NCBI GenBank assembly: GCA_937928015.1
Contig: CALFXA010000143.1
Coordinates: 1 to 14,625, forward strand
Source of the DNA: an uncultured Anaerolineales bacterium
GTDB lineage: Bacteria > Chloroflexota > Anaerolineae > Anaerolineales > Villigracilaceae
Direction of reading: 5' to 3'
Length of the DNA stretch: 14,625 nt
A program made the position numbers and the translations under genes. Positions 12,063 through 14,625 of the stretch are shown piece after piece. The stretch's first letter is position 1, and every line of letters begins with the position of its first letter. A model generated the notes under the pieces. That model did no database searches, had not been told where the DNA came from, and was given only the letters and a program-made list of their open reading frames with translations.

Positions 12063-13007
12063 ATGGAAATCTTGCTATGCGGCGGCGGCATTTTTGCCAT
12101 CGTCATGCTGGTCATCTTTTTTTATTTGTTGAACACCGCGCGGAAGAAGGTCCCCGCCGCGGGCGCATTCGGGAAAAAGAATTTCGCGCCCGTTTACATC
12201 TCCCTGGCCGATAAACCCATGTCGATTCTGAATGGGATGAACCGCCTGAAGGCCGAGGTGCAACGCACCGAAACCGCGGGCGACAAGTGGCGCTGGATTC
12301 CCATGCTGATCTTCTTTGCGGGCATCGGCCTGGCGTTAATCGACGGGCTGCTGCTCCTGCTGGGTTATTTCTCGCTGGTCTTCACCGCGGGCGGGGTGGT
12401 GCTTTGGATCGCCGCCATCGTGATGGCGCGCGGCATCCGCCGCAGTGACTCGCTGGATTTCTCTCCCCGCTACGACAACCTGAAACACATCCTCTACACC
12501 CTGCGGGATGACCTGCGGCCTGGTTCCACCTTCCTGGGTCACCTCGACCTGACGGGGTCCATGCTGCCCACCAAGGTGGCGCGCTCGGCCAAGGATACGC
12601 AGAACCGCACCACCAACTATTACCGCGACGAGTGGCTGGCGCTCAAGGCAAAGCTGTATGACGGCAATATCCTGCGCGTCTCGGCGGTGCAGAAATCCAA
12701 GAAGCGCGCCTCCTACACCAAGCGCAGCCGCATCAGCGGAAAATACAAGCTGAAGCCCGAAAAGTTCAAGGGCAGCGAGCAGGATTTGAAGGTACGCATC
12801 GTGGTCAACCCCGAGCTATATCAGATCGGTTCCAGTCCCGCCCTCCGCCGCGGACAGAACGTGGGCAAATACACCATCACCGACTTCAGCACTGAAGGCG
12901 GCATCATCAACCTGATCGCCAGTTCCCCCTTCGAAGAAGTGGAACACGAACACATCCTTAACGTCATCCATTCCGCATATTCTCTTTTAGAGCGAAAGGC
13001 CGCGTAA
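12063..13007 (+). CDS. Hypothetical three-helix membrane protein
   Basis: A 314-residue protein I cannot name. It has an N-terminal helix (about 6-23), a basic and polar linker, two further helices (about 79-99 and 101-121), and a roughly 190-residue soluble C-terminal domain of mixed, basic character (SKKRASYTKRSRISGKYKLK near 218-237). ATG at 12063 is chosen over the longer frame from 11916 because AGAGGAGAGAGC directly precedes it, and the longer version would overlap the divergent glycosyltransferase gene by over 100 nt. Its stop codon abuts the start of the next gene with no gap, so the two are an operon and probably work together. Confidence 0.72.
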   Translation: MEILLCGGGIFAIVMLVIFFYLLNTARKKVPAAGAFGKKNFAPVYISLADKPMSILNGMNRLKAEVQRTETAGDKWRWIPMLIFFAGIGLALIDGLLLLLGYFSLVFTAGGVVLWIAAIVMARGIRRSDSLDFSPRYDNLKHILYTLRDDLRPGSTFLGHLDLTGSMLPTKVARSAKDTQNRTTNYYRDEWLALKAKLYDGNILRVSAVQKSKKRASYTKRSRISGKYKLKPEKFKGSEQDLKVRIVVNPELYQIGSSPALRRGQNVGKYTITDFSTEGGIINLIASSPFEEVEHEHILNVIHSAYSLLERKAA

Positions 13008-14567
13008 ATGAGCAAAAAGATCATCCCTTTTGTGGTCGCCATTGTATTGAGTTGTCTCGTCATGGTTGTGGCAGGCGTATTTTCCTTTAGCGGACTGATC
13101 ACCGCTGAAAAGTTCGGCGACCGTCTCGTGTGGTCCCAGCCGTATAACACAGCCGAGAGCATGAAGGTCATCGACCTGACGGGCGACGGTCAGGATGAAC
13201 TATTTCTTCAGAACACGGACAACGTCAGCGTGCTGGACGGCACGGGCAACTCGTTATGGAATTTCAACTACTCCTCTCCCAAGACCACCCTCGGCGACGT
13301 GAACAACGACGGCGTCGAGGACATCGTCGTGTACTACGTCGGCACGGGTATGTCGGTGGATGTCATCAGCAAGGGACAGGTCCAGCCCCTGGCACAGGCG
13401 CTCGACGTCGGTTTCCCCTCACGCGTGGCGGTCATCCGCTTCGCGTCTGGACCCCAGATCGTGCTCGGCGACAATACGGGCGGGGTCCTGTCCCTGGGCC
13501 TGGACGGCCAGCCGCGCTGGAGCGCGACTGTCGGCAGCGAAGAAATGCGCGGCATGGACGATGCACTGATCGGCGGCCAGCCCAACGTGGTCATCGCCAC
13601 TCATGACGGGTCCATCGGCGTGTACGACGCGCAGGGCAACGCCATCTGGACTCACTCGCAGGAGCAACTGCGCCGCATGCGCGCCTTCGACCTAAACGGC
13701 GACGGCAACAGCGAGATCATCACGGGCGGCGAGTATGGCGCGTTCTTCATCTACAGCGCCGTGGACGGTTCGGTGCTGTTCAACAAGTCGCTCGGACAGC
13801 CCATCAGCGAGATTCGCACAGTGGAGCTGAACGGCGACCCGTCCTCGCGCGAGATCGTGGTCGGCGGCAAGGAAGGCGGCGTATGGGCCTTCTCCTTCGA
13901 CGGGACCACCGCCCATCAGCTATGGTCGGGCTCCCTCTCGGACAAGGTGACCGAAATCGCGGGCCTTGACATCGACCAGGATGGCAAGGAAGAGGCCGTG
14001 CTCGGCGACGACTCGGGCCAGGTGGCGATCTTCAACGCGAGCGGCTCGCGCTTCAACCTGTCCTCGCACTCTTCGGGTATCACCCGCATCGACATCGGCA
14101 AGCTGGGCGGTGACCGCTACGTAGTCATCGCGGACGGAAGTCAGGTGAGCACCAACAAGGTCAACTTCAATTCCATCCCTGGTTTCCAGTTCACGCCGCT
14201 GCTGGTGGGCTTGATCCTCTCGGCGGTGATGCTGGTCATCGCGGCCATCCTGGCCTCGATCCCGCCCAAGCCCGAGATGAAGGTCGCCTTCCAGGATAAG
14301 AGTCGCGAGTCGCTCGAAGCCGAGCGCCGCATGTTGAAGGAATCCATCGCCGACGTGGAACGTCTGCGCAAATCGGGCGAGATGACGGGCGAAGCCTACC
14401 TGGCGCGCCTCAAGCGCCTGCGCGCCGACCTGGCAGACAACGAGGCCGCCTTCAAGACGGCAGGCTTCCAGACCCGCGTGGAGACCTTCAAATGCCCCAA
14501 CTGCGGCGGCACGCTCGAACTCGGCATGGACAAGTGCGAGTACTGCGGGCAGGTTATCCTGTCTTAA
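13008..14567 (+). CDS. Transmembrane beta-propeller-like repeat protein with C-terminal zinc ribbon
   Basis: A 519-residue protein. An N-terminal hydrophobic helix (about 5-30) leads to an exported domain (about 40-385) of repeated beta blades with FG-GAP/VCBS and PQQ-like character. Calcium-loop-like motifs include DLTGDGQDEL (56-65), DVNNDGVEDI (97-106), DLNGDGNSEI (228-237) and DIDQDGKEEA (321-330), alternating with GSIGVYDAQGNAIW-type strands. A second helix (about 396-418) crosses back. The cytoplasmic end holds a charged coiled coil (430-480) and a CPNC...CEYC zinc ribbon (496-513). This layout suggests an outside sensor or scaffold linked to a cytoplasmic metal-bound module; function is unknown. 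It directly abuts its upstream partner and is followed by a terminator. Confidence 0.82.
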   Translation: MSKKIIPFVVAIVLSCLVMVVAGVFSFSGLITAEKFGDRLVWSQPYNTAESMKVIDLTGDGQDELFLQNTDNVSVLDGTGNSLWNFNYSSPKTTLGDVNNDGVEDIVVYYVGTGMSVDVISKGQVQPLAQALDVGFPSRVAVIRFASGPQIVLGDNTGGVLSLGLDGQPRWSATVGSEEMRGMDDALIGGQPNVVIATHDGSIGVYDAQGNAIWTHSQEQLRRMRAFDLNGDGNSEIITGGEYGAFFIYSAVDGSVLFNKSLGQPISEIRTVELNGDPSSREIVVGGKEGGVWAFSFDGTTAHQLWSGSLSDKVTEIAGLDIDQDGKEEAVLGDDSGQVAIFNASGSRFNLSSHSSGITRIDIGKLGGDRYVVIADGSQVSTNKVNFNSIPGFQFTPLLVGLILSAVMLVIAAILASIPPKPEMKVAFQDKSRESLEAERRMLKESIADVERLRKSGEMTGEAYLARLKRLRADLADNEAAFKTAGFQTRVETFKCPNCGGTLELGMDKCEYCGQVILS

Positions 14568-14595
14568 GTCAATCGCTTGTACGATCTCGTAATAA

Positions 14596-14623
14596 AAAAC
14601 GCGCTCCAAACGGAGCGCGTTTT
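14596..14623. terminator. Bidirectional intrinsic terminator
   Basis: AAAACGCGCTCC (14596-14607) and GGAGCGCGTTTT (14612-14623) are exact complements around an AAAC loop. The GC-rich core is flanked by A residues on one side and T residues on the other, so it can stop transcripts from both strands. It lies 28 nt after the stop of the repeat-protein gene, at the very end of the window. Confidence 0.9.
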
Positions 14624-14625
14624 AC

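Noticed and set aside
13317..14027. Repeats in the propeller-like domain as a DNA repeat array or CRISPR
   Set aside because: The similarity is at the protein level (calcium-loop motifs); the DNA is not periodic. No CRISPR array, tRNA or rRNA gene, or insertion sequence was seen anywhere in the window.
13920..14609. 229-codon minus-strand frame opposite the repeat protein
   Set aside because: GC-rich antisense shadow; it would start inside the terminator region with no ribosome binding site.

Overview
The window looks like one end of a metagenome-assembled contig from a bacterium, most plausibly an anaerolinean member of the Chloroflexota. This assignment is an inference from gene content and from the look of the proteins (SipW-type secreted proteins, a Pit/DUF47 pair, receiver-only response regulators, several two-helix membrane proteins); no rRNA or marker gene is present to prove it. 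The first 47 bases are not biological: they match the Illumina TruSeq universal (P5) adapter, and the first gene runs into it.

Left part (48-4572). A lipoprotein ABC-transporter substrate-binding protein (minus strand, cut at the contig end) is followed upstream by a two-gene phosphate-uptake operon on the minus strand: a DUF47/PhoU-like accessory protein, then a PiT-family phosphate permease. The operon promoter carries an 11-bp-period direct repeat resembling a Pho box. Next come a minus-strand two-helix membrane protein of unknown function and, divergently, a pair of overlapping plus-strand genes: a membrane protein with one CxxC motif and a class I SAM methyltransferase that starts with TTG.

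Centre (4573-7462), the most interesting region. An extended -10 promoter leads into a clear cyclic-di-GMP-I (GEMM-I) riboswitch aptamer and then a strong intrinsic terminator. Behind them lie a small secreted protein, a SipW/S26B-type signal peptidase fused to a DUF5305-like region, and a small secreted protein with RTX-type calcium-binding repeats. I read this as a c-di-GMP-controlled cell-surface or matrix module in which a dedicated signal peptidase processes its two neighbours. A seven-base stretch of the aptamer is identical to part of the terminator's 3' arm, so aptamer and antiterminator should be mutually exclusive. A perfect 14-bp hairpin separates the secreted-protein gene from the peptidase gene.

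Right part (7463-14625). Two receiver-only response regulators end at a strong terminator. They are followed by a multi-cysteine iron-sulfur protein with two classical 4Fe-4S motifs, a hotdog-fold thioesterase, a two-helix membrane protein of unknown function (minus), a GT4 glycosyltransferase (minus) and, divergently, two abutting plus-strand genes. These encode a membrane protein of unknown function and a transmembrane protein with an outside beta-propeller-like repeat domain and a C-terminal zinc ribbon. The window closes with a bidirectional terminator.

A recurrent pattern is a -10 hexamer ending exactly 6 nt before the start codon (thioesterase, glycosyltransferase and the 172-residue membrane protein), which predicts leaderless mRNAs.
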